This document shows positions 21,589-33,316 of a stretch of DNA of 64,000 bases, piece by piece. A program made the translations under genes and the position numbers. The notes beneath the pieces were generated by a model. It did not search any database. It worked only from the letters and a program-made list of their open reading frames with translations, and was not told where the DNA came from. Location of the stretch: contig JAOPHQ010004627.1 of assembly GCA_030340625.1 (NCBI GenBank), forward strand, positions 1-64,000. Reading direction: 5' to 3'. Every line of letters starts with the position of its first letter. The stretch's first letter is position 1. Source of the DNA: Merluccius polli. Taxonomy: Eukaryota > Chordata > Actinopteri > Gadiformes > Merlucciidae.

Positions 21589-21825
21589 GAACGATTTTGC
21601 TGAAAGAAAATTACTCACATTCAATACGAAATTCAACAGCGACACGGCTCCACGGAGGACACCTTGCCTACAGGTAGTTGACCCGCCACCAGGAAGCGCA
21701 TCTGCCTACGGGTAGCTGACCTCCCACCAAGTAGCTGACCCGCCTACATGTAGCTGCCCCAGCTACAGGTAGCTGAGGTAGCTGACCTGCCATTGCGGCA
21801 GGTCAGTGGGCGGGCTGTGCTACAC

Positions 21826-21907
21826 GATAGCGTGGCCGAGCGGTCTAAGGCGCTGGATTAAGGCTCCAGTCTCTTCGGAGGCGTGGGTTCGAATCCCACC
21901 GCTGTCA
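21826..21907 (+). tRNA. tRNA-Leu (AAG)
   Basis: Consensus. No T4; X copy at +180. Confidence 0.87.
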
Positions 21908-22005
21908 GTACGGTCTTGTTGAAAGACAATAGTTCACGTTCAATACCATAGTCAACAGCGACAGAGCTCCACGGAAGACACCCTGCCTACATGTAGCTGA
22001 CCTGC

Positions 22006-22087
22006 CACTGCGGCACCGAGCGGTCTAAGGCGCTGGATTAAGGCGCTAGTCACTTCAGAGGCGTGGGTTCGAATCCCACCGCTGTCA
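22006..22087 (+). pseudogene. tRNA-Leu-like, class X
   Basis: GCTAG variant. T4 follows. Confidence 0.7.
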
Positions 22088-22391
22088 CTCTTGTTTTGCT
22101 GAAAGACAATGATTCACATTCAATACGAAATTCAACAGCGACACGGCTCCACAGAGGACACCCTGCCTACAGGTGGGTCAGCTACATGTAGGCGGGTCAG
22201 CTTCCTGGTGCGCTACCTGGTGGCGGGTCGGCTACCTGTAGGCGGGTCCACTTCCTGGGGGCAGGAAGTGGACCCGGTTAGCTGACCCGCCTACAGGTAG
22301 CTGACCTCCCACCAAGTAGCTGACCCGCCTACATGTAGCTGAGGTAGCTGACCTGCCACTGCAGCAGGTCAGTGGGCGTGCTGTGCTACAC

Positions 22392-22473
22392 GATAGCGTG
22401 GCCGAGCGGTCTAAGGCGCTGGATTTAGGCTCCAGTCTCTTCGGAGGCGTGGGTTCGAATCCCACCACTGTCA
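22392..22473 (+). tRNA. tRNA-Leu (TAG)
   Basis: 3' CACTGTC. No T4; P copy at +247. Confidence 0.8.
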
Positions 22474-22638
22474 GTACGGTCTTGTTGAAAGACAATAATT
22501 CACATTCAATACGATAGTCAACAGAGACAGAGCTCCATGGAGGACACCCTGCCTACAGGTAGCTGACCCGCCACCAGGAAGCGCGTCCGCTTACAGGTAG
22601 CTGACCTGCGGCAGGTCAGTGGGCGTGCTGTGCTACAC

Positions 22639-22720
22639 GATAGCCTGGCCGAGCGGTGTAAGGTGCTGGATTAAGGCGCCAGTCACTTCAAAGGCGTGGG
22701 TTCGAATCCCACCGCTGTCA
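22639..22720 (+). pseudogene. tRNA-Leu-like, class P
   Basis: GATAGCC acceptor. T4 follows. Confidence 0.65.
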
Positions 22721-23068
22721 AAAGGGTTTTGCTGAAAGACAATAATTCACATTCAATACGAAATTCAACAGCGACACGGCGGTGTCCACGGAGGACACCC
22801 TGCCTACAGGTAGCTGACCTGCCCGCAGGAAGTGGACCCACCTACATGTAGTTGACCCGCCACCAGGTAGCTGACCTGCCCGCAGGAAGTGGACCCACCT
22901 ACAGGTAGCTGACCCGCCACCAGGTACCGCACCAGGAAGCTGACCCGCCTACATGTAGCTGACCCGCCACCAGGTAGCTGACCTGCCTACATGTAGCTGA
23001 CTCACCTACAGGTAGCTGAGGTAGCTGACCTGCCACTGCGGCAGGTCAGCGGGTGGCCCATGCTACAC

Positions 23069-23150
23069 GATAGCGTGGCCGAGCGGTCTAAGGCGCTGGA
23101 TTTAGGCTCCAGTCTCTTCGGAGGCGTGGGTTCGAATCCCACCTCTGTCA
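23069..23150 (+). tRNA. tRNA-Leu (TAG)
   Basis: 3' CTCTGTC. T4 follows. Confidence 0.82.
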
Positions 23151-23367
23151 GAAGGGTTTTGCTGAAAGACAATAACTCACATTCAATACGAAATTCAACA
23201 GCGACACGGCTCCACGGAGGACACCTTGCCTACAGGTAGCTGACCCGCCACCAGGAAGCGCATCCGCCTACAGGTAGCTGACCTCCCACCAAGTAGCTGA
23301 CCGCCTACATGTAGCTGAGGTAGCTGACCTGCCACTGCGGCAGGTCAGTGGGCAGGCTGTGCTACAC

Positions 23368-23449
23368 GAAAGCGTGGCCGAGTGGTCTAAGGCGCTGGAT
23401 TACGGCTCCAGTCTCTTCGGAGGCCTGGGTTCGAATCCCACCGCTGTCA
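23368..23449 (+). tRNA. tRNA-Leu body with Arg-type anticodon ACG
   Basis: GAAAGCG variant in which the loop reads TTACGGC instead of TTAAGGC, so the anticodon is ACG (reads CGU/CGC, Arg). The Leu features, long variable arm and A discriminator, remain. A3-G70 and C49-C65 mismatches suggest reduced function. No T4. Confidence 0.45.
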
Positions 23450-23546
23450 GTACGGTCTTGTGAAAGACAATAATTCACATTCAATGCCATAGTCAACAGC
23501 GACAGAGCTCCACGGAAGACACCCTGCCTACATGTAACTGACCTGC

Positions 23547-23628
23547 CACTGCGGCACTGAGCGGTCTAAGACGCTGGATTAAGGCGCCAGTCACTTCAGA
23601 GGCGTGGGTTCGAATCCCACCGTTGTCA
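23547..23628 (+). pseudogene. tRNA-Leu-like, class X
   Basis: GCACTGAGCGG variant. T4 follows. Confidence 0.7.
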
Positions 23629-24074
23629 CTCTTGTTTTGCTGAAAGAAAATGATTCACATTCAATACGAAATTCAACAGCGACACAGCTCCACGGAGGAC
23701 ACCCTGCCTACAGGTAGTTGACCCGTCACCAGGTAGCTGACTCGCCTACAGGTAGTTGACCCGCCACCAGGTAGCGGACCCGCCACCAGGAAGCGGACCC
23801 GCCTACATGTAGTTGACCCACCACCAGTTAGCTGACACACCTACAGGTAGCGGACCCGCCACCAGGTAGCGGACCCGCCACCATGAAGCGGACCCGCCTA
23901 CATGTACTTGACCCACCACCAGTTAGCTGACCCGCCTACAGGTAGTTGACCCGCCACCAGGAAGCTGACCTGCCTACAGGTAGTTGACCTGTCACCAGGA
24001 AGCGGACCCACCTACAGGTAGCTGAGGTAGCTGACCTGCCACTGCGGCAGGTCAGCGGGCGGGCTGTGCTACAC

Positions 24075-24156
24075 GATAGCGTGGCCGAGCGGTCTAAGGT
24101 GCTGGATTAAGGCTCCAGTCTCGTCGCAGGCGTGGGTTCGAATCCCACCGCTGTCA
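24075..24156 (+). tRNA. tRNA-Leu (AAG)
   Basis: Variable arm TCTCGTCGCAGG has a weakened stem; GGTG before anticodon stem. T4 follows. Confidence 0.75.
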
Positions 24157-24545
24157 GTCTTGTTTTGCAGAAAGACAATGATTCACATTCAATACGAAAT
24201 TCAACAGCGACAGGGCTCCACAGAGGACACCCTGCCTACAGGTGGGTCAGCTACATGTAGGCGGGTCAGCTTCCTGGTGCGCTACCTGGTGGCGGGTCAG
24301 CTACCTGAGCGGACCCGCCTACATGTAGTTGACCCGCCACCAGGTAGCTGACCTGCCCGCAGGAAGTGGACCCGCCTACAGGTAGCTGACCCGCCACCAG
24401 GTACCGCACCAGGAAGCTGACCCGCCTACATTTAGCTGATCCGCCACCAGGTAACTGACCTGCCTACATGTAGCTGACTCACCTACAGGTAGCTGAGGTA
24501 GCTGACCTGCCACTGCGGCAGGTCTGCGGGCGGCCTATGGTACAC

Positions 24546-24627
24546 GATAGCGTGGCCGAGCGGTCTAAGGCGCTGGATTAAGGCTCCAGTCTCTTCGGAG
24601 GCGTGGGTTCGAATCCCACTGCTGTCA
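24546..24627 (+). tRNA. tRNA-Leu (AAG)
   Basis: Acceptor 3' strand TGCTGTC (G-T pair). T4 follows. Confidence 0.85.
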
Positions 24628-24864
24628 GAACGGTTTTGCTGAAAGAAAATAACTCACATTCAATACGAAATTCAACAGCGACACGGCTCCACGGAGGACA
24701 CCTTGCCTACAGGTAGTTGACCCGCCACCAGGAAGCGCATCTGCCTACAGGTAGCTGACCTCCCACCAAGTAGCTGACCCGCCTACATGTAGCTGCCCCA
24801 GCTACAGGTAGCTGAGGTAGCTGACCTGCCACTGCGGCAGGTCAGTGGGCGGGCTGTGCTACAC

Positions 24865-24946
24865 GATAGCGTGGCCGAGCGGTCTAAGGCGCTGGATTAA
24901 GGCTGCTGTCTCTTCGGAGGCGTGGGTTCGAATCCCACCGCTGTCA
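24865..24946 (+). pseudogene. tRNA-Leu (AAG) copy, broken anticodon stem
   Basis: GCTGCTG at the 3' anticodon strand. No T4. Confidence 0.6.
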
Positions 24947-25103
24947 GTGCGGTCCTGTTGAAAGACAATAATTCACATTCAATACCATAGTCAACAGCGA
25001 CAGAGCTCCATGGAGGACACCCTGCCTACAGGTAGCCGACCTGCTGACAGGTAGCTGACAGGTAGCTGACCTGCGGCAGGTCAGCGGGTCGGCTGTGCTA
25101 CAT

Positions 25104-25185
25104 GACAGCGTGGCCGAGCGGTCTAAGGTGCTGGATTAAGGCGCCAGTCACTTCAAAGGCGTGGGTTCGAATCCCACCACTGTCA
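25104..25185 (+). pseudogene. tRNA-Leu-like, class P
   Basis: GACAGCG acceptor, 3' CACTGTC. T4 follows. Confidence 0.65.
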
Positions 25186-25525
25186 AAAGGGTTTTGCTGA
25201 AAGACAATAATTCACATTCAATACGAAATTCAACGGCGGTGTACACGGAGGACACCCTGCCTACAGGTAGTTGACCCGCCACCAGGAAGCGGACCCGCCT
25301 ACATGTAGTTGACCTGCCACCAGGTAGCTGACCTGCCCGCAGGAAGTGGGCCCGCCTACAGGTAGCTGACCCGCCACCAGGTACCGCACCAGGAAGCTGA
25401 CCCGCCTACATGTAGCTGACCCGCCACAAGGTAGCTGACCTGCCTACATGTAGCTGACTCACCTACATGTAGCTGAGGTAGCTGACCTGCCACTGCGGCA
25501 GGTCAGTGGGCGGGCTGTGCTACAC

Positions 25526-25607
25526 GATAGCGTGGCCGAGCGGTCTAAGGCGCTGGATTAAGGCTCCAGTCTCTTCGGAGGCGTGGGTTCGAATCCCACC
25601 GCTGTCA
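25526..25607 (+). tRNA. tRNA-Leu (AAG)
   Basis: Consensus. No T4; P copy at +247. Confidence 0.87.
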
Positions 25608-25772
25608 CTACGGTCTTGTTGAAAGACAATAATTCACATTCAATACGATAGTCAACAGCGACAGAGCTCCATGGAGGACACCCTGCCTACAGGTAGCTGA
25701 CCCGCCACCAGGTAGCGCATCCGCTTACAGGTAGCTGACCTGCGGCAGGTCAGGGGGTGGGCTGTGCTACGT

Positions 25773-25854
25773 GACAGCGTGGCCGAGCGGTGTAGGGTGC
25801 TGGATTAAGGCCCCAGTCACTTCAAAGGCGTGGGTTCGAATCCCACCGCTGTCA
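25773..25854 (+). pseudogene. tRNA-Leu-like, class P
   Basis: GACAGCG acceptor, D loop GTGTAGGG, CCCCAG. T4 follows. Confidence 0.65.
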
Positions 25855-26076
25855 AAAGGGTTTTGCTGAAAGACAATAATTCACATTCAATACGAAATTC
25901 AACAGCGACATGGCGGTGTCCACGGAGGACACCCTGCCTACAGGTAGTTGACCCGCCACCAGGAAGTGGATCCGCCACCAGGTAGCTCACCCGCCTACAT
26001 GTAGCTGCCCCAGCTACAGGTAGCTGAGGTAGCTGACCTGCCACTGCGGCAGGTCAGTGGGCAGGCTGTGCTACAC

Positions 26077-26158
26077 GATAGCGTGGCCGAGCAGTCTAAG
26101 GCGCTGGATTAAGGCTCCAGTCTCTTCGGAGGCGTGGGTTCGAATCCCACCGCTGTCA
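26077..26158 (+). tRNA. tRNA-Leu (AAG)
   Basis: D loop GAGCAGTC. T4 follows. Confidence 0.65.
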
Positions 26159-26588
26159 GTCTTGTTTTGCTGAAAGACAATGATTCACATTCAATACGAA
26201 ATTCAACAGCGACACAGCTCCACGGAGGTAGCGGACCCGCCACCAGGTAGCGGACCCGCCACCAGGAAGCGGACCCGCCTACATGTAGTTGACCCACCAC
26301 CAGTTAGCTGACACGCCTACAGGTAGCGGACCCGCCACCAGGTAGCGGAGCCGCCACCATGAAGCGGACCCGCCTACATGTACTTGACCCACCACCAGTT
26401 AGCTGACCCGCCTACAGGTAGTTGACCCGCCACCATGTAGCGGACCCGCCTACATGTACTTGACCCACCACCTGGAAGCTGACCTGCCTACAGGTAGTTG
26501 ACCTGTCACCAGGAAGCGGACCCACCTACAGGTAGCTGAGGTAGCTGACCTGCCACTGCGGCAGGTCAGCGGGCGGGCTGTGCTACAC

Positions 26589-26670
26589 GATAGCGTGGCC
26601 GAGCGGTCTAAGGCGCTGGATTAAGGCTCCAGTCTCTTCGGAGGCGTGGGTTCGAATCCCACCGCTGTCA
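26589..26670 (+). tRNA. tRNA-Leu (AAG)
   Basis: Consensus. T4 follows. Confidence 0.88.
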
Positions 26671-27030
26671 GTCTTGTTTTGCAGAAAGACAATGATTCAC
26701 ATCCAATACGAAATCCAACAGCGACAGGGCTCACAGAGGACACCCTGCCTACAGGTGGGTCAGCTACATGTAGGCGGGTCAGCTTCCTGGTGCGCTACCT
26801 GGTGGCGGGTCAGCTACCTGTAGGCGGGTCCACTTCCTGGGGGCAGGAAGTGGACCCCGTTAGCTGACCCGCCTACAGGTAGCTGACCTCCCACCAAGTA
26901 GCTGACCCGCCTACATGTAGCTGACCCGCCACCAGGTAGCTGACCTCCCACTAAGTAGCTGACCCGCCTACATGTAGCTGAGGTAGCTGACCTGCCACTG
27001 CGGCAGGTCAGCGGGCGGGCTGTGCTACAT

Positions 27031-27112
27031 GATAGCGTGGCCGAGCGGTCTAAGGCGCTGGATTAAGGCTCCAGTCTCTTCGGAGGCGTGGGTTCGAATC
27101 CCACCGCTGTCA
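27031..27112 (+). tRNA. tRNA-Leu (AAG)
   Basis: Consensus. T5 follows. Confidence 0.88.
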
Positions 27113-27292
27113 GAAGGTTTTTGCTGAAAGACAATAACTCACATTCAATACGAAATTCAACAGCAACATGGCTCCACGGAGGACACCTTGCCTATAGGTA
27201 GTTGACCCGCCACCAGGTAGCTGACCCGCCACCAGGAAGCTGAGGTAGCTGACCTGCCACTGCGGCAGGTCAGCGGGAGGGCCGTGCTACAC

Positions 27293-27374
27293 GATAGCGT
27301 GGCCGAGCGGTCTAAGGCGCTGGATTAAGGCTCCAGTCTCTTCGGAGGCGTGGGTTCGAATCCCACCGCTGTCA
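27293..27374 (+). tRNA. tRNA-Leu (AAG)
   Basis: Consensus. T4 follows. Confidence 0.88.
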
Positions 27375-27678
27375 GTCTTGTTTTGCAGAAAGACAATGAT
27401 TCACATTCAATACGAAATTCAACAGCGACAGGGCTCCACAGAGGACACCCTGCCTACAGGTGGGTCAGCTACATGTAGGCGGGTCAGCTTCCTGGTGCGC
27501 TACCTGGTGGCGGGTCAGCTACCTGTAGGCGGGTCCACTTCCTGCCCCCAGGAAGTGGACCCGGTTAGCTGATCCGCCTACAGGTAGCTGATCTCCCACC
27601 AAGTAGCTGACCCGCCTACATGTAGCTGAGGTAGCTGACCTGCCACTGCAGCAGGTCAGTGGGCGGGCTGTGCTACAC

Positions 27679-27760
27679 GATAGCGTGGCCGAGCGGACTA
27701 AGGCGCTGGATTAAGGCTCCAGTCTCTTCGGAGGCGTGGGTTCGAATCCCACCGCTGTCA
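27679..27760 (+). tRNA. tRNA-Leu (AAG)
   Basis: D loop GCGGACTAAGG. No T4. Confidence 0.82.
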
Positions 27761-28153
27761 CTACGGTCTTGTTGAAAGACAATAATTCACATTCAATACG
27801 ATAGTCAACAGCGACAGAGCCCCACGGAGGACACCCTGCCTACAGGTAGTTGACCCGTCACCCGGTAGCTGACTCGCCTACAGGTAGTTGACCCGCCACC
27901 AGGTAGCGGACCCGCCACCAGGAAGCGGACCCGCCTAAATGTAGTTGACCCACCTCCAGTTAGCTGACCCGCCTACAGGTAGCTGACCCGCCACCAGGTA
28001 GTGGACCCGCCACCAGGAAGCGGACCCGCCTACATGTACTTGACCCACCACCTGGAAGCTGACCTGCCTACAGGTAGTTGACCTGTCACCAGGAAGCGGA
28101 CCCACCTACAGGTGGCTGAGGTAGCTGACCTGCCACCGCGGGCTGTGCTACAC

Positions 28154-28235
28154 GATAGCGTGGCCGAGCGGTCTAAGGCGCTGGATTAAGGCTCCAGTCT
28201 CTTCGGAGGCGTGGGTTCGAATCCCACCGCTGTCA
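28154..28235 (+). tRNA. tRNA-Leu (AAG)
   Basis: Consensus body, but the upstream hairpin is truncated (TGCCACCGCGGGCTG). No T4; X copy at +180. Confidence 0.85.
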
Positions 28236-28333
28236 GTACGGTCTTGTTGAAAGACAATAATTCACATTCAATACCATAGTCAACAGCGACAGAGCTCCAC
28301 GGAAAACACCCTGCCTACATGTAGCTGACATGC

Positions 28334-28415
28334 CACTGCGGCACCGAGCGGTCTAAGGCGCTGGATTAAGGCGCCAGTCACTTCAGAGGTGTGGGTTCGA
28401 ATCCCACCGCTGTCA
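28334..28415 (+). pseudogene. tRNA-Leu-like, class X
   Basis: T stem GAGGTGTGGG. T4 follows. Confidence 0.7.
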
Positions 28416-28719
28416 CTCTTGTTTTGCTGAAAGACAATGATTCACATTCAATACGAAATTCAACAGCGACACGGCTCCACAGAGGACACCCTGCCTACAG
28501 GTGGGTCAGCTACATGTAGGCGGGTCAGCTTCCTGGTGCGCTACCTGGTGGCGGGTCGGCTACCTGTAGGCGGGTCCACTTCCTGGGGGCAGGAAGTGGA
28601 CCCGGTTAGCTGACCCGCCTACAGGTAGCTGACCTCCCACCAAGTAGCTGACCCGCCTACATGTAGCTGAGGTAGCTGACCTGCCACTGCAGCAGGTCAG
28701 TGGGCGTGCTGTGCTACAC

Positions 28720-28801
28720 GATAGCGTGGCCGAGCGGTCTAAGGCGCTGGATTTAGGCTCCAGTCTCTTCGGAGGCGTGGGTTCGAATCCCACCGCTGTC
28801 A
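28720..28801 (+). tRNA. tRNA-Leu (TAG)
   Basis: Consensus with perfect acceptor 3' strand. No T4. Confidence 0.86.
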
Positions 28802-29202
28802 GTACGGTCTTGTTGAAAGACAATAATTCACATTCAATACGATAGTCAACAGCGACAGAGCTCCATGGAGGACACCCTGCCTACAGGTATCTGACCCGCC
28901 ACCAGGAAGCGGACCCGCCTACATGTAGTTGACCCGCCACCAGGTAGCTGACCTGTCCGCAGGAAGCGGACCCCCCTACATATAGTTGACCCGCCACCAG
29001 GTAGCTGACCTGCCCGCAGGAAGTGGACCCACCTACAGGTAGCTGACCCGCCACCAGGTACCGCACCAGGAAGCTGACCCGCCTACATGTAGCTGACCCG
29101 CCACCAGGTAGCTGACCTGCCTACATGTAGCTGACTCACCTACAGGTAGCTGAGGTAGCTGACCTGCCACTGCGGCAGGTCAGCGGGCGGCCCATGCTAC
29201 AC

Positions 29203-29284
29203 GATAGCGTGGCCGAGCGGTCTAAGGCGCTGGATTTAGGCTCCAGTCTCTTCGGAGGCGTGGGTTCGAATCCCACCGCTGTCA
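29203..29284 (+). tRNA. tRNA-Leu (TAG)
   Basis: Consensus. T4 follows. Confidence 0.88.
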
Positions 29285-29464
29285 GAAGGGTTTTGCTGAA
29301 AGACAATAACTCACATTCAATACGAAATTCAACAGCAACATGGCTCCACGGAGGACACCTTGCCTATAGGTAGTTGACCCGCCACCAGGTAGCTGACCCG
29401 CCACCAGGAAGCTGAGGTAGCTGACCTGCCACTGCGGCAGGTCAGCGGGCGGCCCATGCTACAC

Positions 29465-29546
29465 GATAGCGTGGCCGAGCGGTCTAAGGCGCTGGATTAA
29501 GGCTCCAGTCTCTTCGGAGGCGTGGGTTCGAATCCCACCGCTGTCA
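29465..29546 (+). tRNA. tRNA-Leu (AAG)
   Basis: Consensus. T4 follows. Confidence 0.88.
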
Positions 29547-29935
29547 GTCTTGTTTTGCAGAAAGACAATGATTCACATTCAATACGAAATTCAACAGCGA
29601 CAGGGCTCCACAGAGGACACCCTGCCTACAGGTGGGTCAGCTACATGTAGGCGGGTCAGCTTCCTGGTGCGCTACCTGGTGGCGGGTCAGCTACCTGAGC
29701 GGACCCGCCTACATGTAGTTGACCCGCCACCAGGTAGCTGACCTGCCCGCAGGAAGTGGACCCGCCTACAGGTAGCTGACCCGCCACCAGGTACCGCACC
29801 AGGAAGCTGACCCGCCTACATGTAGCTGACCCGCCACCAGGTAGCTGACCTGCCTACATGTAGCTGACTCACCTACAGGTAGCTGAGGTAGCTGACCTGC
29901 CACTGCGGCAGGTCTGCGGGCGGCCTATGCTACAC

Positions 29936-30017
29936 GATAGTGTGGCCGAGCGGTCTAAGGCGCTGGATTAAGGCTCCAGTCTCTTCGGAGGCGTGGGTTC
30001 GAATCCCACCGCTGTCA
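29936..30017 (+). tRNA. tRNA-Leu (AAG)
   Basis: Acceptor GATAGTG. T4 follows. Confidence 0.85.
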
Positions 30018-30254
30018 GAACGATTTTGCTGAAAGAAAATTACTCACATTCAATACGAAATTCAACAGCGACACGGCTCCACGGAGGACACCTTGCCTAC
30101 AGGTAGTTGACCCGCCACCAGGAAGCGCATCTGCCTACAGGTAGCTGACCTCCCACCAAGTAGCTGACCCGCCTACATGTAGCTGCCCCAGCTAAAGGTA
30201 GCTGAAGTAGCTGACCTGCCATTGCGGCAGGTCAGTGGGCGGGCTGTGCTACAC

Positions 30255-30336
30255 GATAGCGTGGCCGAGCGGTCTAAGGCGCTGGATTAAGGCTCCAGTC
30301 TCTTCGGAGGCGTGGGTTCGAATCCCACCGCTGTCA
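30255..30336 (+). tRNA. tRNA-Leu (AAG)
   Basis: Consensus. No T4; X copy at +180. Confidence 0.87.
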
Positions 30337-30434
30337 GTACGGTCTTGTTGAAAGACAATAGTTCACGTTCAATACCATAGTCAACAGCGACAGAGCTCCA
30401 CGGAAGACACCCTGCCTACATGTAGCTGACCTGC

Positions 30435-30516
30435 CACTGCGGCACCGAGCGGTCTAAGGCGCTGGATTAAGGCGCTAGTCACTTCAGAGGCGTGGGTTCG
30501 AATCCCACCGCTGTCA
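30435..30516 (+). pseudogene. tRNA-Leu-like, class X
   Basis: GCTAG variant. T4 and CCCC-loop hairpin follow. Confidence 0.7.
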
Positions 30517-30820
30517 CTCTTGTTTTGCTGAAAGACAATGATTCACATTCAATACGAAATTCAACAGCGACACGGCTCCACAGAGGACACCCTGCCTACA
30601 GGTGGGTCAGCTACATGTAGGCGGGTCAGCTTCCTGGTGCGCTACCTGGTGGCGGGTCAGCTACCTGTAGGCGGGTCCACTTCCTGCCCCCAGGAAGTGG
30701 ACCCGGTTAGCTGATCCGCCTACAGGTAGCTGATCTCCCACCAAGTAGCTGACCCGCCTACATGTAGCTGAGGTAGCTGACCTGCCACTGCAGCAGGTCA
30801 GTGGGCGGGCTGTGCTACAC

Positions 30821-30902
30821 GATAGCGTGGCCGAGCGGACTAAGGCGCTGGATTAAGGCTCCAGTCTCTTCGGAGGCGTGGGTTCGAATCCCACCGCTGT
30901 GA
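30821..30902 (+). tRNA. tRNA-Leu (AAG)
   Basis: D loop GCGGACTAAGG; 3' end CTGTGA, so the first acceptor pair is G-G. No T4. Confidence 0.65.
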
Positions 30903-31310
30903 CTACGGTCTTGTTGAAAGACAATAATTCACATTCAATACGATAGTCAACAGCGACAGAGCCCCACGGAGGACACCCTGCCTACAGGTAGTTGACCCGT
31001 CACCCGGTAGCTGACTCGCCTACAGGTAGTTGACCCGCCACCAGGTAGCGGACCCGCCACCAGGAAGCGGACCCGCCTACATGTAGTTGACCCACCTCCA
31101 GTTAGCTGACCCGCCACCAGGTAGCGGACCCGCCACCAGGTAGCGGACCCGCCACCATGAAGCGGACCCGCCTACATGTACTTGACCCACCACCTGGAAG
31201 CTGACCTGCCTACAGGTAGTTGACCTGTCACCAGGAAGCGGACCCACCTACAGGTGGCTGAGGTAGCTGACCTGCCACTGCGGCAGGTCAGTGGGCGGGC
31301 TGTGCTACAC

Positions 31311-31392
31311 GATAGCGTGGCCGAGCGGTCTAAGGCGCTGGATTAAGGCTCCAGTCTCTTCGGAGGCGTGGGTTCGAATCCCACCGCTGTCA
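31311..31392 (+). tRNA. tRNA-Leu (AAG)
   Basis: Consensus. No T4; X copy at +180. Confidence 0.87.
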
Positions 31393-31490
31393 GTACGGTC
31401 TTGTTGAAAGACAATAATTCACATTCAATACCATAGTCAACAGCGACAGAGCTCCACGGAAGACACCCTGCCTACATGTAGCTGACCTGC

Positions 31491-31572
31491 CACTGCGGCA
31501 CCGAGCGGTGTAAGGCGCTGGATTAAGGCGCCAGTCACTTCAGAGGCGTGGGTTCGAATCCCACCGTTGTCA
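31491..31572 (+). pseudogene. tRNA-Leu-like, class X
   Basis: D loop GGTGTAAGG, 3' CGTTGTCA. T4 follows. Confidence 0.7.
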
Positions 31573-31876
31573 CTCTTGTTTTGCTGAAAGACAAAGATTC
31601 ACATTCAATACGAAATTCAACAGCGACACGGCTCCACAGAGGACACCCTGCCTACAGGTGGGTCAGCTACATGTAGGCGGGTCAGCTTCCTGGTGCGTTA
31701 CCTGGTGGCGGGTCAGCTACCTGTAGGCGGGTCCACTTCCTGGGGGCAGGAAGTGGACCCGGTTAGCTGACCCGCCTACAGGTAGCTGACCTCCCACCAA
31801 GTAGCTGACCCGCCTACATGTAGCTGAGGTAGCTGACCTGCCACTGCAGCAGGTCAGTGGGCGTGCTGTGCTACAC

Positions 31877-31958
31877 GATAGCGTGGCCGAGCGGTCTAAG
31901 GCGCTGGATTAAGGCTCCAGTCTCTTCGGAGGCGTGGGTTCGAATCCCACCGCTGTCA
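31877..31958 (+). tRNA. tRNA-Leu (AAG)
   Basis: Consensus. No T4; truncated P copy follows. Confidence 0.87.
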
Positions 31959-32120
31959 GTACGGTCTTGTTGAAAGACAATAATTCACATTCAATACGAT
32001 AGTCAACAGCGACAGAGCTCCATGGAGGACACCCTGCCTACAGGTAGCTGACCCGCCACCAGGAAGCGCATCCGCTTACAGGTAGCTGACCTGCGGCAGG
32101 TCAGGGGGTGGGCTGTGCTA

Positions 32121-32197
32121 CGTGGCCGAGCGGTGTAAGGTGCTGGATTAAGGCGCCAGTCACTTCAAAGGCGTGGGTTCGAATCCCGACGCTGTCA
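32121..32197 (+). pseudogene. tRNA-Leu-like, class P, 5'-truncated
   Basis: First bases of the acceptor deleted (GCTACGTGGCCGAG); T stem CCCGACG. T4 follows. Confidence 0.7.
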
Positions 32198-32382
32198 AAA
32201 GTGTTTTGCTGAAAGACCATAATTCACATTCAATACGAAATTCAACAGCGACACGGCGGTGTCCACGGAGGACACCCCCGCCACCAGGAAGCGGATCCGC
32301 CACCAGGGAGCGGACCCGCCTACAGGTAGCTGAGGTAGTTGACCTGCCACTGCGGCAGGTCAGCGGGCGGGCCGTGTAACAC

Positions 32383-32459
32383 GATAGCATGGCCGAGCGG
32401 TCTAAGGCGTTGGGTTAAGGCTCCAGTCTCTTGGTTTGGTTCGAAACCCACCGCTGTCA
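32383..32459 (+). pseudogene. tRNA-Leu copy, variable-arm deletion
   Basis: Same deletion as at 10183, plus GATAGCATGG and a box B change (TTCGAAACC). T4 follows. Confidence 0.75.
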
Positions 32460-32763
32460 GTCTTGTTTTGCTGAAAGACAATGATTCACATTCAATACGA
32501 AATTCAACAGCGACACGGCTCCACAGAGGACACCCTGCCTACAGGTGGGTCAGCTACATGTAGGCGGGTCAGCTTCCTGGTTCGTTACCTGGTGGCGGGT
32601 CAGCTACCTGTAGGCGGGTCCACTTCCTGGGGGCAGGAAGTGGACCCGGTTAGCTGACCCGCCACAAGGTAGCTGACCTGCCTACATGTAGCTGACTCAC
32701 CTACAGGTAGCTGAGGTAGCTGACCTGCCACTGCGGCAGGTCAGTGGGCGGGCTGTGCTACAC

Positions 32764-32845
32764 GATAGCGTGGCCGAGCGGTCTAAGGCGCTGGATTAAG
32801 GCTCCAGTCTCTTCGGAGGCGTGGGTTCGAATCCCACCGCTGTCA
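32764..32845 (+). tRNA. tRNA-Leu (AAG)
   Basis: Consensus. No T4; P copy at +247. Confidence 0.87.
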
Positions 32846-33010
32846 CTACGGTCTTGTTGAAAGACAATAATTCACATTCAATACGATAGTCAACAGCGAC
32901 AGAGCTCCATGGAGGACACCCTGCCTACAGGTAGCTGACCCGCCACCAGGTAGCGCATCCGCTTACAGGTAGCTGACCTGCGGCAGGTCAGTGGGTGGGC
33001 TGTGCTACGT

Positions 33011-33093
33011 GACAGCGTGGCCGAGCGGTGTAAGGTGCTGGATTAAGGCCCCAGTCACTTCAAAGGCGTGGGTTTCGAATCCCACCGCTGTCA
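33011..33093 (+). pseudogene. tRNA-Leu-like, class P
   Basis: 83 nt with an extra T in the T loop (GGGTTTCGAAT); CCCCAG. T4 follows. Confidence 0.65.
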
Positions 33094-33316
33094 AAAGGGT
33101 TTTGCTGAAAGACAATAATTCACATTCAATACGAAATTCAACAGCGACATGGCGGTGTCCACGGAGGACACCCTGCCTACAGGTAGTTGACCCGCCACCA
33201 GGAAGTGGCATCCGCCACCAGGTAGCTCACCCGCCTACATGTAGCTGCCCCAGCTACAGGTAGCTGAGGTAGCTGACCTGCCACTGCGGCAGGTCAGTGG
33301 GCAGGCTGTGCTACAC

